Part shown: positions 12,886-25,029 of the stretch, piece by piece | Numbering within the stretch: the stretch's first letter is position 1 | How the letters are laid out: each line of letters begins with the position of its first letter | Assembly: GCA_963932465.1 (NCBI GenBank) | Contig: OZ010792.1 | Span: 189,499,556-189,563,555, forward strand | Direction of reading: 5' to 3' | DNA from: Maratus speciosus | Taxonomy: Eukaryota; Arthropoda; Arachnida; Araneae; Salticidae | DNA: 64,000 nt | Notes under the pieces: model-generated | Database searches by the model: none | What the model saw: only the letters and a program-made list of their open reading frames with translations | Told to the model about the DNA's origin: nothing | Made by a program: the position numbers and the translations under genes

Positions 12886-13698
12886 AAATTTGTTTAAGGG
12901 GACATATACAAACCAAAAACAACCCAAACTTAGTTTTTATTCAAAGGCAACATCCAATTTTGACAGTATAGTTTAAATCTTCTCTTCAAACTATGCCTAG
13001 ATACGATATTTCAAGTCATTTGGTTGCTAAGTCTTTTAATTATAAACGTTCAAAATTTGGAGCTTCTAATGTTAAATTACATTTTCATATTTTTATTAAT
13101 ATCTCCGGAAATTTTAATCCTAATGGGATAATTTTGTATGTGTTTATAACACTACAAAACCCAAAATCTCAAATTTCGGCATTGAATTTGTAATTTAAAA
13201 AATTATATAATATGAATTATGAAATTAATATTCGAAAAAAAAAATAGGAATTAGACCTATAACTTTTTGTAGATTTATATTTATTATGTCCTGCTTTATG
13301 CTAATTCAAAATTCCAAATTTTACTTCCAAGCAGTTTTCAAATTATGTTTGTAAAACATCATCATGAGGATTTATGTGATGTCCAGAAAAGCATAATTAA
13401 CAAAAATATATTTTACTCATTTTATTGAAACATTTGGGCTCTCAATAGTCGAAACATATTAAGCGAGTGGAATGTTCATATTGGCAAAAAATAATACATT
13501 AATAGAAGTGAAAGTCAATATGTAGCATTTGAAAAATCGTGCACGGAACTTCGATTTGGATACAACCCCTAAAATACGCTGATTTTAAAATAATTAATTT
13601 CACTGAAACAAATCGTACAAATTTCATGAAAATGTGTATTTCGGCTAATTGAAGAGCGTAGAATTTATTTATGGTGTTAAACGTGGGTAATGGTATTG

Positions 13699-13733
<35 letters not shown>

Positions 13734-13780
13734 GAACTTTGGGTTTGTTTTGATATGCCGGTTGCCTCATAAGCAAATTT
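12886..13780. mobile_element. Nested TIR element splitting the outer left TIR
   Basis: AAATTTGTTTAAGGGGACAT at the left pairs with AAATTTGCTTATGAGGCAAC (opposite strand) at the right, and imperfect similarity extends about 45 bases. TATATA copies at 12880-12885 and 13781-13786 flank it. In the uninterrupted right arm of the outer element the same junction holds a single TATAT-type site, which supports a target duplication. A 66-codon frame at 12993-13193 inside it has no recognised motif. A poly-A of more than 30 bases lies at about 13700-13732. Confidence 0.75.
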
Positions 13781-14989
13781 TATATACGTTACTGTTAAAG
13801 TGTATAATCCGTTATTTCATAAAATGCCTAGTTATTGTATGAAATAACTAACCATGTCCGTTAAAGTGTGTAAAATTATTGAATTTTACGATTTAACTAG
13901 TTATTATATAGAATAACGATTGTATAACCGTTAAAGTATTAAAGACGGCACACGAAAGCCGTTTGAACCGATTATGGCTGTTTTTAATAATTTTTTAATC
14001 AGTTATGGCTGCTTCAGAGTGTATGCTGAATTTCTTGGACCTCTTCTTCCATGCTAACTGTCTTTCGGAGTGCATGTTTTGTCGATATGTGTATTGAACT
14101 TGCATAAATTTGTAAGCGGTGTATTTATGTTAGCGTTTTTTGTTTGGGATTATCCACAAATATTTTTGCATCTTTTTTTAAAACAGTTAGTTCTACAGGT
14201 ATGAGAGGCTAATCGGTAAATAAGAAAACTTAGAGTGGTTGAAATCCTTGTTAAAAAGCGTGAAATAAAGACTTTAACGGTTTAAACAAAGACTTTAATG
14301 CTAAAAAATACTATGCAATGCAATTCTAATTGTCATCACATCAATTCTGGTTCTTATAAATAATGGAAAATAAAATGGAGGTATTTAATAAATTTTAAAT
14401 AAAAATGATCTTGCATTCTTAATTTGACAAAAGTTTATGAAATGGTGTAATTAAATAACATAATTATTCCCTGCCTGCATGTCATTTTTTAATAATTTTT
14501 AAAATTACTATTGTTGTTTCTTTTATAAACATTATTTAAAATATGCGTTTTGTATAAAATCTTTGCAATATGTTTTAAAAAGCGCAATTTTCTTTTGCAA
14601 CAAGGCAAAATAATTAATAATTATGTAATTATAAGTTATAGAAATTTAAATATAACTATTGCCACACTACATTCTGTTATGTTGTATTACTGTTTAACTA
14701 ATATAAAAAGTAGTTGGATGTGCCAATCCCAAAACTTTCTTCTATCTTATACATCTTAATATTTCAAAAACTAGTTACACATGTTAATACTTCAATATTA
14801 TTGGTTCAATATTATACCAACTTTGATTTTCATCTTAAATTCCTGCTTCAGTCAATTAAATGAACTAAAAACGAGTTAATCTATATCATGATATTTCTTA
14901 AAATTAATAGTTTTTACTTATTCTGTTGTTATCAGATGTTTGCCAATAGCCGGCTTAGCAGGAAGCGAGTTCCCGCGTTTGCACGAGCC

Positions 14990-17600
14990 GCCGATGGACA
15001 ACAGAACTACGAAAAATCAAGAAAAGTATACAAAAATCGCTATCACAGAGCCCTTTTACCGCGCGATATTTCCAAATTCAAGGGGGACCTGTTGGCCAAA
15101 GCCAAAAATATGCACAAAAAATTTGGTTCAATTGTATGCATAATTTTATACACTTTTCGACTGTACAATAAAGAAAATGTCACAAATATCTCTATTACAG
15201 TGCTCTCTTCCGGCAGATTTTTTTCAAATTCAGGAAGGACTTGTTTGCCATAGCCAGAAAGGTACACAAAAAATTTGGTTCAATTCTTGCATAAATTTAT
15301 ACAATTTTCGATGGTAGAATAATGAAAATGGTACAGAGATCGCAATTATAGCACCCCCTTCCGGAGGAATTTTTCCAAATTCAGGGAGGACCTTCGTGCC
15401 ATGACCAAAAACAAACACAAAAAATTTGGCTCAATTCTATGCATAACTTCATACACTTTTCGATGGTACAATATTCAAAATGGCACAAAAATCGCTATTA
15501 CAGTGCCCCTTACCGGTGAATTTTTCCAAATTAAGGAAAGACCTGCTTGCCATAGCCAAGAACTTAAAATAAAAATTTGGTTCAATTCTATGCATAACTT
15601 CATACACTTTCGGATGGTACAATATTCAAAATCGCACAAAAATCGGTATTACAGCGCCCTCTACCGGCGAATTTTTTTCCAATTTCAGGGAGGATCTGCT
15701 TGCCATAGCCAAAAACTTAAAATAAAAATTTGGTTCAATTCTATGCATAAATTCATACACTTTTGGATGATACAATATTCAAAATCGCACAAAAATCGCT
15801 GTTATAGCGCCCCTACCGGCGAATTTTTTCCAATTTCAGGGAGGATCTGCTTACCATATCCAAAAACTTAAAATAAAAATTTGGTTCAATTCTATGCATA
15901 AATTAATACACTTTTGGATGGTACAATATTCAAAATTGCACACAAATCGCTGTTACAGCGCCCCCTACCGGCGAATTTTTTCCAATTTCAGGGAGGACCT
16001 ACCTGCCATAACCAAAAACTTAAAATAAAAATTTGGTTCAATTCTATGCGTAACTTCAACACATTTTTAGATGGTACAATATTCAAAATCGCACATAAAT
16101 CGCTGTTACAGCGCCCCCTATCGGCGAATTTTTTTTTAATTCAGAGAGGACTTACTTGTCATATCCAAAAACTTAAAATAAAAATTTGGTTCAATTCTAT
16201 GCATAACTTCATACACTTTTAGATGGTACAATATTCAAAATCGCACAAAAATGGCTGTTACTGCGCCCCCTACCGGCGAATTTTTTTTAAATTCAGAGAG
16301 GACTTACTTGTCATATCCAAAAACTTAAAATAAAAATTTGGTTTAATTCTATGCATAAATTCATACACTTTTGGATGATACAATATTCAAAATCGCACAA
16401 AAATCGCTGTTATAGCGCCCCCTACCGGCGAATGTTTTCCAATTTCAGGGAGGATCTGCTTGCCATAGCCAAAAACTTAAAATAAAAGTTTGGTTCAATT
16501 CTATGCATAAATTCATACAATTTTGGATGATACAATATTCAAAATTGCACACAAATCGCTGTTACAGCGCCCCCTACCGGCGAATTTTTTTTAAATTCAG
16601 AGAGGACTTACTTGTCATATCCAAAAACTTAAAATAAAAATTTGGTTCAATTCTATGCATTAATTCATACACTTTTGGATGATACAATATTCAAAATCGC
16701 ACAAAAATCGCTGTTATAGCGCCCCCTACCGGCGAATTTTTTCCAATTTCAGGGAGGATCTGCTTGCCATAGCCAAAAACTTAAAATAAAAAATTGGTTC
16801 AATTCTATCCATAAATTCATACACTTTTGGAGGATACAATATTCAAAATTGCACACAAATCGCTGTTACAGCGCCCCCTACCGGCGAAGTTTTTCCAATT
16901 TCAGGGAGGATCAGCTTGCCATAGCCAAAAACTTAAAATAAAAATTTGGTTCAATTCTATGCATAAATTAATACACTTTTGAATGCTACAATATTCAAAA
17001 TCGCACAAAAATCGCTGTTACACCGCTCCCTACTGGCGAATTTTTTCCAAATTCAGAGAGGACTTACTTGTCATATCTAAAAACTTAAAATAAAAATTTG
17101 GTTCAATTCTATGCATAACTTCATACATTTTTAGATGGTACAATATTCAAAATCGCACATAAATCGCTGTTACAGCGCCCCCTATCGGCGAATTTTTTTT
17201 AAATTCAGAGAGGACTTACTTGTCATATCCAAAAACTTAAAATAAAAATTTGGTTCAATTCTATGTATAACTTCATACACTTTTAGATGGTACAATATTC
17301 AAAATCGCACAAAAATGGCTGTTACTGCGCCCCCTACCGGCGAATTTTTTCCAAATTCAGAGAGGACTTACTTGCCATATCCAAAAACTTAAAATAAAAA
17401 TTTGGTTCAATTCTATGCTTAACTTCATACACTTTTGAATGGTACAATATTTAAAATCGCACAAAAATCGCTATTACAGCGCCCCCTACCGGCGAATTTT
17501 TTCCAAATTCAGGGAGGATCAGCTTGCCATAGCCAAAAACTTAAAATAGAAATTTGGTTCAATTCTATGCATAACTTCATACACTTTTTGATGGTACAAT
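14990..17600 (+). repeat. Central satellite: ~17 copies of a 152-bp unit
   Basis: TTCAATTCTATGCATAA starts align at 15128, 15280, 15431, 15582, 15735, 15886, 16038, 16191, 16343, 16495, 16647, 16799, 16951, 17103, 17255, 17407 and 17559. The spacing is 151-153 bases throughout. Each unit carries TGGTACAATATTCAAAAT, GCGCCCCCTACCGGCGAA and TTGCCATAGCCAAAAACTT. Inner units are more alike than those at the left edge, and at least two subtypes alternate (AGGGAGGATCTGCTTGCC versus AGAGAGGACTTACTTGTC). Open frames of 156, 102 and 84 codons here are by-products of the repeat and not genes. Confidence 0.95.
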
Positions 17601-17739
17601 GGCGACAGACAAACGGTCAGACGGACACACGGACACACGGACAGACAGACATTTTCTATAAACATGTTTTTGGGATCTCTGACACCTGAAACGTGTAAAT
17701 CCGTCGAAAACCGGAAGTCGAAAAAAATTTCGATTACAA

Positions 17740-17770
17740 TACTTTCTTCTATTGAAGATAGAAGAAAGTA
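17740..17770 (+). other. 3'-terminal hairpin of the Helentron-like element
   Basis: TACTTTCTTCTAT and ATAGAAGAAAGTA form a perfect 13-bp stem around a 5-base loop. The element at 45961 has a homologous hairpin at 46851-46881 (TACTTTCTTC and GAAGAAAGTA). Such a hairpin is taken as the rolling-circle termination signal in Helitron-type elements. That function is family knowledge, not shown here. Confidence 0.8.
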
Positions 17771-18189
17771 ATAATATATTATATATTCTGTTTTTATACA
17801 TTACTATATCATATCAATTGATCTATTAATAATTTGAAATGTAGGTTTTGAGTGACTTTATTTATCATCAGTTAATTTATAAAACAACGGATTTGTTTTT
17901 AAAGCAAAATTTTTATTTTAAACTTTAACCGTTAGGCAATCGTTATTCTATAAAACAATTAGTTAAACCATAGAATACAATAATTTTACACACGTTAACG
18001 GACTTGGTCAGTTATTTCATGAAATAACTAGGTATTTTATGAAATAACTGAATTATACACTTTAACGGTAACATATACATCATTTAAAAGTAGACCTTAT
18101 TTACAATCGTTTGGTACTAGCAATTTTCCTTTAAAGTAAATTGTTGCAGAGTTGGTAGGGAGAGTTTACTTTTCTTTTCCACGGCTGTA

Positions 18190-19004
18190 CTTTAGAAAAC
18201 AGCAAATTTTTAGAAACAGAATGCTATTTAAGTAATAGGAATTTAATTAAAAAAATGCAATTTAACAAATTACAACGACCATTTGGAAAATGATTTTTTC
18301 AAAGACTAAAATTTAAGTGATAAAAAATCGCACGGAGTTGATCATACATTACGTACGCCATGGATTAAATTTTTCGGTACTGTAAATTTTTAAACTTCTA
18401 CGGAGCTAGCTATGCATTACGTACGCCATGGATTAAACATTAATATTCCTGGACCAATTTTAAATGAAATTTTATTCTTAAACGTCTAAACATCCCACAA
18501 TATTACTTTTTACACCGTCGTATAGAGAAAAAATATATACTTTTAAATGCAATTTGTTTGAAAGCTGTATCTCAATTTCTTTCTGAGTTATTAATTTTTT
18601 TTGTAGTTTTTATTACTTTTTTGTCATAGTGGCAACAGAAGTATCCATCTCTGTTGACAGTAAATTGAAAATACAGATTACTGTATAGACAAATCAGAAA
18701 ACGAATAAAATGCGAGATTCAACTAATAAAACGCTTCAGATATGTTTTTGATTTCCTACCCTGAGAGAACAATAACCATTTTTCCAAATGGTTAATAACA
18801 ATAATAAAAATAAAATAAATCCATCATTTTTGGGACACGTTGTAAAAATAAACTAGTCGTTGGGGTCCACCGTAATACATACCCATCATGAATATGCATA
18901 ATATAAAATATGAAAACATAACATGTGTAAACTATTTATAAAATGTATTGCAATTCAAAAATAAAATTTAAACGTATATTTAAATATCTCTGTTACTGAA
19001 TTGC
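18190..19004. other. AT-rich stretch with a shared interspersed repeat
   Basis: The part at about 18483-18640 (CACCGTCGTA, GAAAAAA, TGCAATTTGTTTGAAAGCTG, TTTTTTGTAGTTTTTA) resembles 44842-45000 in the same orientation. TACGTACGCCATGGATTAAA occurs twice, near 18350 and 18418, as a 60-70 base local duplication. No gene is seen. Confidence 0.55.
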
Positions 19005-19311
19005 GGGTAACACCTGATTCAAATCGACCAATCGTCGACCAATTTCGGCAAATTATATAAATCGCCAAACTACTCGCGAAATTGTACAAATTAGCATAAT
19101 TTTTATTTTAAATAACGAAAGAACAAATAAATTAGTAAAATCTTAATAAAAATACAAATAAAACATCGAATTAAAAATCACTTGACGACGCAACAAACGC
19201 GTGTAACGTGTTTAATGTCATGTGAATGTGACATTTACGATAAGCCATTATTGGCATTTAATCATATGGTTTGGCGATAGTTTTTTGGTCGACAGGCTAA
19301 TCGAGTAGTAC
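19005..19311. mobile_element. hAT-like MITE, copy 1
   Basis: This is homologous along its whole length to 26968-27248 (CGTCGACCAATTTCG, AATTATATAAATCGCCAAAC, AATAACGAAAGAA, GTGAATGTGACATTTA, CCATTATTGGCATTTAATC). It is flanked by TGAATTGC (18997-19004) and CGAATTGC (19312-19319), an 8-bp target duplication with one mismatch. The end GGTCGAC...GAGTAGTAC mirrors the left side imperfectly. An 8-bp duplication fits hAT, but the terminal sequence alone does not prove the superfamily. Confidence 0.75.
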
Positions 19312-19724
19312 CGAATTGCATAAAAGAAACATCCTTATGACTCCAGAAATGATAATCATATTAACTACCAATTATTGCGTCGGATTAAGCGTCTTATTTC
19401 CAGTTAAAATACATCTTTGAATTAAAATATGAATGAAAGACAGGGTCATGAAATATCAAAGAGTGTGAAAAATACGATTACAAATATATCGGTAACTAAT
19501 TATCCGATCGACTTCCTTCTTTATGCAAAATTTATGTTTTTTTGTTGTCTTTTATATCCACTCCTTAAAATAAACAATTTCGATATTTTACATATACCTT
19601 TTATGAGAACGAATATTTCGAGAGTCCGAAAATAATAGTTCGGGATAATCGAGGTTACTGATATTCAATAGGCTTCTTCCCATTACTACATACTTCTGAA
19701 TTTGTTCGGGAGATAGAGCGTTTA

Positions 19725-19880
19725 CAGACACACACACACACAGACGGACGGCATTTTTTTTCCCAAAAAATAGTTTTTTCGGAATCTCCAATTTCTGAAA
19801 CGTGTTAATCCTTCAATTTTTTTTCGATTTCTAAAATTACTTACCCTATACAACGTATGATGTGTAAGTAAAACATACAA
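19725..19880 (+). mobile_element. Remnant 3' end of a Helentron-like element
   Basis: A CACACACA/CAGACGGACGGCATTTTTTTT microsatellite is followed by TCTGAAACGTGTTAATCC and TTTTTTTTCGATT, then an imperfect hairpin TTACTTAC...GTAAGTAA (about 19839-19873). This is the same order as the 3' tail at 17600-17770 (CCTGAAACGTGTAAATCC, then a TTTCGATT stretch, then a hairpin). The tandem array and 5' end were not found, so it is probably a truncated or highly diverged relative. Confidence 0.55.
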
Positions 19881-20518
19881 AATAAAGTGCTATATTATGT
19901 TATATTAGGAATGCATCTCAATCATTAGGTAAAATCTTTTTTTGTAAAACATAAAAAATCATATTCTTTCTCTGTTTTTAAATAGATTCTACTTCACAAA
20001 CGTAACGTATGTTTTATGTACAAATAACTATTAATCGAAAAATAAAACAATATTAAAGGAAGGTTTTTACCCAGCATGTCTTAATATAAGAAAATTGTAT
20101 TCTTAAATTTAAATATTTCTTCTGAATTATAAACCTCTATTTTTAGGTTTATACTTTTGAGCTTTGCTTTGCATAAGCAACTGTCAGACTAATACTAAAA
20201 CTAAAAGAATAAGGTGTAAAATGAAAAACAGCTGTATTCATACACTGTTGAGATAATATTTTATACATTGCCTGGATTATGCGTGCACAATTCCCTTCTG
20301 TTTTATAGTATTTTTCGCAGAGTAAACACCGCAATATTTACATCCTTTTCCTTTGAGATGACTAAGTTGAAAATGCAGTTTGAAAAGGCGGTTTGAAAAC
20401 AAAACATAGCTTTCAGATGATAAAACAAAATTTGCATTTTCGAATATTTTAAACGTGAATTTTATAATGCTGAGATAGAAATTTATATTTGTATTAGTTT
20501 TAGTATAACAATAATCTA

Positions 20519-21034
20519 CAGTAGCGCTCAAATGTATTTTGACAAAGATAATAATTCACTTAATTGAAAAGAATAATAAAATACAAAAATCAATCATTTA
20601 TTTTATTTAGCCATATTCAATGTTTTAATTTTAATAAATTAACAATAAATATTAATAATATTAATAAAATTATATATATACTATATACATATATATATTT
20701 ATTTATATGTGAATTTTGTCATGCTGTAACTCTCGAATTTTTTAACCGATTTGGATGAAATTTTTCATATGCATAGTACATACTCATGCCTCAACCAAGT
20801 TCGTTGGCCAGCTTCATCCGCCATTTTGTTTCAAAATGGCGCCCATTTGAATTTTGTGAACACGTTTGGAAATTTTTAGGTTTCCTAACTTTCTCTTTAA
20901 AATGACCTATGTTGTTAACTTGAACTTTGTGAATCTTTGAAATATCTTTTAATGTTTCTAACATTCTGTTTAAAATGACACATAAGAGTTTGCATTTTGG
21001 GAAACGTAACATTTTCTATAAGTATAGAATGTTA

Positions 21035-21084
<50 letters not shown>

Positions 21085-21407
21085 CAAAAATTCCAATGAT
21101 CGGCATTTTGAAACAAGATGGCGGATGAAGCTGGCCAACGAACTTGGTTGAGACATTAGTATGTACTATGCATATGAAAAATTTCATCCAAACCGGTTAA
21201 AAAATTCGAGAGTTACAGCATAACAAAATTCAGATATATATATAGTATATATGTAATTTTATTAATATTATAAATATTTATTTTTAATTTATTAAAATTA
21301 AAACTTTGAATATGGTTAAATAAAATAAATGATTGATTTTTGTATTTTATTATTCTTTTCAATTAAGTGAATTATTATCTTTGTCAAAATATTTTTGAGC
21401 GCTACTG
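20519..21407. mobile_element. Palindromic foldback element with TA target
   Basis: CAGTAGCGCTCAAA at the left and its complement TTTGAGCGCTACTG at the right abut TA at 20517-20518 and 21408-21409. The arms (20519-~20858 and ~21082-21407) match nearly throughout, including GGCCAGCTTCATCCGCCATT and CGAATTTTTTAACCGATTTG. The loop holds ~180 bases plus a poly-A of about 40 bases (near 21042-21081). No coding capacity is seen. A 73-codon minus frame at 20791-21012 is incidental. Confidence 0.9.
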
Positions 21408-21409
21408 TA

Positions 21410-22490
21410 CATATTTAAAAGACAAGGCTTTTAATTTAGTCATCTGGCCTGAGTTTTCTACTGAACCAATTTTGATAATTATTTTTTAAAATGAGAGCAG
21501 TTTATTTGTAGATGTGCCCACACTAGCTATTTTTTAAAATACTGCATTTTTCATATTTTAATTTTAATTTTAAAAGTCCTTTATGAAATTTCTTTACAGT
21601 GGTGTCAATCGTGTTACTTCCATTGTTGAAAAGAGAAGAGAAACAATGATAAATACTATATAATTACGGATTCCATTTTCGGATTACAATTAAAAATACC
21701 TTTATAAAAATTTTGAACTGAAAATGGCATCATGAGGAAAAAGAATGTATTTTTACCCGTAAAGCTGTTACATTTCAATATTTTTTACATTCTTCTTGTA
21801 CTGAGATTAAGACGTTCATCTCAGAGGGCTTCAGTTACTTAAAATGGCGTCATAGTAAAAATGAGTATTTACTTTGATAAAACTAAATATTCTATTACGA
21901 ATACGTCTAAAACAGTAAATTTCTGGATTTCGCTTGCACTCAGATTATAACCCCAAGTTAAGAGTGCAAATGTTCACATGCAAAATTGTAACTGGCAAAC
22001 ATGACATCAAGTTTGGGAATATATAATAATCTATGACACATTAAAACACTTTTAAAATAGTGAATGTGAAAAGTATGCATGAAAATTTTGCGACGGTGAA
22101 AACGACATTATTTCTAGATTTTGTTGTAAAAGATTATGATTGTGTCACAGTGGCTCAACTTTCGTTGATTTTTCATGACGTAATAATACTAAAGATCAAA
22201 GACTCAATAACATCATAATTTCTTATCTAAATTTCATATTACTAATTACGCATAGTAATAAAAAAAAATTCTGTAATTTGAAACGCTGGAATTAAACTTC
22301 GGTTAAAAATAATATTTGTTTTAAGAGGTACGCCAGCCAATATAAGATTGATTATTAATTGTAATTACTTTTGTAATTTCTTTATAAATCAGTTTTTTAA
22401 AACAATCAATCCGTTCTTTTAAACATTTCCATTTGTCAAATTCAACTGGTTTCGACTTGTTTGTATTTAAAGAAGAGTGCCTGTATAACT
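21410..22490. other. AT-rich stretch, no gene seen
   Basis: No paired repeats, RNA genes or useful frames were recognised. Confidence 0.45.
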
Positions 22491-22544
22491 CCGTTAATAT
22501 GAAGTAATTTTTAGCTTACAGGCTATCAAAGCCTGAGAGCTTAT

Positions 22545-22665
22545 GTGCCCGCCGGTTCGCTTTTTCAGGAAGGCTCACATTTTCAGCACCAGCCTTGGCG
22601 AGTTGGCGAAAGCGAGAATGTTCAGCAGCTCTTACGCCAATCTTCGTCTTGTGTTTTGTTTTGAA
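22545..22665 (+). repeat. Repeat shared, inverted, with 25030-25160
   Basis: CCGGTTCGCTTTTTCAGGAA, GGCTCACATTTTCAGCACC and GGCGAG line up with the complement of 25050-25160 (CCGGCGGCTTTTTCATGAAG, GGCTCACGTTTTGAGCACC). The block is GC-richer than its surroundings. It is likely the end of the element whose tandem array occupies 25229-26690, here without the array. A small hairpin CAGGCTATCAAAGCCTG precedes it near 22520. Confidence 0.6.
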
Positions 22666-25029
22666 CTGAAATGGTGGAAGACGAACTAGCATATTTTAGA
22701 ATAACAGTCCTACCTAAATTAAAGAAATATTTTTAATTATGGGTTCTAGATGAAAAGAAATCTTCTTCGAAAGAAATTGTATTACGAACTCTTTTACTCT
22801 GTTTTATCAAAGGCCTTTATTACTTTTGATGATATAGACTAGAATTTTAATTATTTGATTCCCTCAAAAATCTACGTTTTCATTCAATTGAGTATTATTA
22901 ATTCCATACCTGTTAAACAAAAACTGATTACCTTCATAAATCTATATATTCGATTACATATAAAGATGGATTTATGGGGATGATGAATAATGCAGTTTCA
23001 GTGAAAAAAAAACCTATCATACCCTCAACCAGGATGTTTAGAGATTGCCTGGGAAGAAGGAATATTGAATGACTATCTTTTGTTACTTCAAAGTAATAAA
23101 TAAAATCACTAGAGAAAATTTTGAACTGTGTTTGATAGTGAAGGGCTATAGATTTATATAGCTAAATTTATCAATTAACAAATGGAAAAAACAAACCAAA
23201 AAATTAAAAACTTTTGGGGGGGATGAAACAAAAACAAGTTTTTCTTTTTTTTCGGGGGGGGAGGGGGGGGGTTGCAGAATCTGAATAATTGGTCCTTTAC
23301 TTATAGTTACTTCAAAGTAATAAATAGTTCAGAATTTTTTTTTTATGTAAAGAGTTAAAAAAAACAATGAAAGCGTGTGCGCAAAAGGTTAATCCTGATT
23401 TTTTTTCTTATCTTTCATTCTATTTCTTTCCTTTTCTTTTTTTATGGTAAATTATTAATTTGTTATTTGAAAATCAACAGATAAAGCAAAACAGTAAACA
23501 TTATGCACTGTTATGGATAAGCGAATAAGCGAAGGGATAGTTAACATTTCAGGCACAATTTTAACTAATGTTATCTGCAAGGCAACAATGAATTTTAAAT
23601 GGTCAAAAAATAGTGTGATGGAGGAGAGGGTGGGGGAGAGAAGAGAAAATTCGAAATGGGAAGTTGCCTCAGACGATTGATCATTATTTTATTGCCACTT
23701 CAACTTAATAAATAGTGCAATATGTGTCGCAGAATGACGAAAAATGGAGTGTGTGTGCGTGGGGGGATTTCATTTGAGCAAAGAATTTAGATGATTTATT
23801 CAAATATGACGATTTACTATTTTAAAATAACAAATAAAACAACTTGGACGAAATAATATTTAAAAATATGTCAAAATTTTTAAAATAAGAAATGGAAGAA
23901 TTTTAAAGATTTTTAATTTTGTGCACTAGGGGCAGACCAATGTTTTTTTTTTCATAAAAACTCAAATAATGATAAAAATTTAACAGTATTAAAATGTAAT
24001 AGTAATTGATTTAATTGCATGTATCAACTTGCAATTATTTTAGCTGATTGATTTAATTGCAGGATACAGCTAAATAATTTATGATTTATCATTCAATCTA
24101 ATTATAATCAAACTGATTTTAGTTTCCACTTCCTATTAACTTCTAATCGCAATTAAATTAAAAACAATTAATTTTTAATGAATTATTTCAGTGAAAATAT
24201 GTTTTATTAATGCAATCAACACGTCACACAATTGAAGAGCTAAGTGGAAGAACATGTTAAGTAGCAAAAATTACATTTGAAGAAATTTGAAGTGAAAGTT
24301 TTTGCTGTAAATTTTAATGATTTATTTTCTATTTGATACCATGTGTTTAAAATATTATCAGGTATGGTGCTAAACTCTCTCAGAAAAACTCATTCATATT
24401 TAATTTTCAAATATTAAAAATTATTAATATTATTGACATTATTAAATATTAAAATATTAAATATTAATGAATAATGTCTTAAATCTTCAAGACTAAATGG
24501 AATCTTAGTATTTTAGCTTCACCATGTGATAGGATACATCATAACGCTTTCATCCAGAAGATAAAATTTTTTTAAAGAAAATGTGGCATAACATGTTCAT
24601 CCACCCAGCTCTTCAATTACGCCGCTTAATAAAAAAAAACTAAATTAATTCAGTAGTAATGCTAATAAAACTAAGTTCAATACTGTCATAAAAACATGAT
24701 CAATAGAATTATATTTATTACAAGAAAATCTTTACGTCTGTTTTTATTTTTCCTAAAAAATAAAATACGTTCACAATTTCTTCGAACATAGCGAAATAAT
24801 GACATAAATGAATATTATTGAACTGAAAAAAAAAAAAAACTTATGTTTGAATTATATATATTGTGAAATTAAAAGCATTTTAATCTAAAAGAGCTCTTTG
24901 TTTTAAGCAAGGATTTAATTGTAAACCATGGTGAAATAACATTTCGTCATACTTTATTCTCTGCTTTATAGCTTTTTACATTTGCGTAAAAACAAATGAG
25001 AAAATAAACACTTTCTCTTTGCTCTCAGC
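22666..25029. other. AT-rich stretch with G-runs, no gene seen
   Basis: G-rich runs lie at about 23214-23222 and 23257-23271, and GT/G-rich spots near 23620 and 23755. Nothing coding was recognised. Confidence 0.45.

Larger units (their letters stand above)
14723..17775 (+). mobile_element. Helentron-like non-autonomous element
   Basis: The left end CAATCCCAAAACTTTCTTCT is shared with the element at 45961. Within it ACTTTCTTCTATCT (14734-14747) is the exact inverse of AGATAGAAGAAAGT near the right end (17756-17769), and the latter is one half of a terminal hairpin. Between them lie, in order, a unique 5' part, about 17 copies of a 152-bp repeat, a GACA/GGACACAC microsatellite (about 17603-17652), and a 3' tail with AACCGGAAGTCGAAA. 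Subterminal inverted repeats, a central tandem array, a tetranucleotide microsatellite and a 3' hairpin are the known layout of Helentron-associated non-autonomous elements (HINE, DINE-1, pearl types). Assignment is by structure, because there is no Rep/helicase. Confidence 0.75.
12768..18187. mobile_element. Outer TIR element (~5.4 kb) with nested insertions
   Basis: TA dinucleotides at 12766-12767 and 18188-18189 flank the ends. The right end, read on the opposite strand, begins CAGCCGTGGAAAAGAAAAGT. The left end begins TGGTTGTGGAACAAAAAAAA. The left TIR runs 12768-12885, is interrupted by a nested element, and resumes at about 13787-13950. The right TIR is continuous at about 17930-18187. 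Both contain ACCAAACGATTG, GTTATTTCAT and CCGTTAAAGT phrases. Inside lie about 750 bases of unassigned sequence (13951-14722), the Helentron-like element, and a short right spacer. No transposase is visible. The superfamily (Tc1/mariner-like) is inferred from the TA target only. Confidence 0.8.

Noticed and set aside
15401..15871. 156-codon open frame
   Set aside because: It spans three units of the 152-bp array and its peptide repeats with the DNA period, so it is a by-product of the tandem repeat.
14990..17600. CRISPR-like regular repeat array
   Set aside because: The whole 152-bp unit repeats with no variable spacers, and the context is eukaryotic.
20791..21012. 73-codon minus frame
   Set aside because: It lies in the arm and loop of the palindromic foldback element.
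23214..23275. G-rich runs as a regulatory G-quadruplex
   Set aside because: Homopolymer-type G-runs occur several times here without any nearby gene, so function is unsupported.
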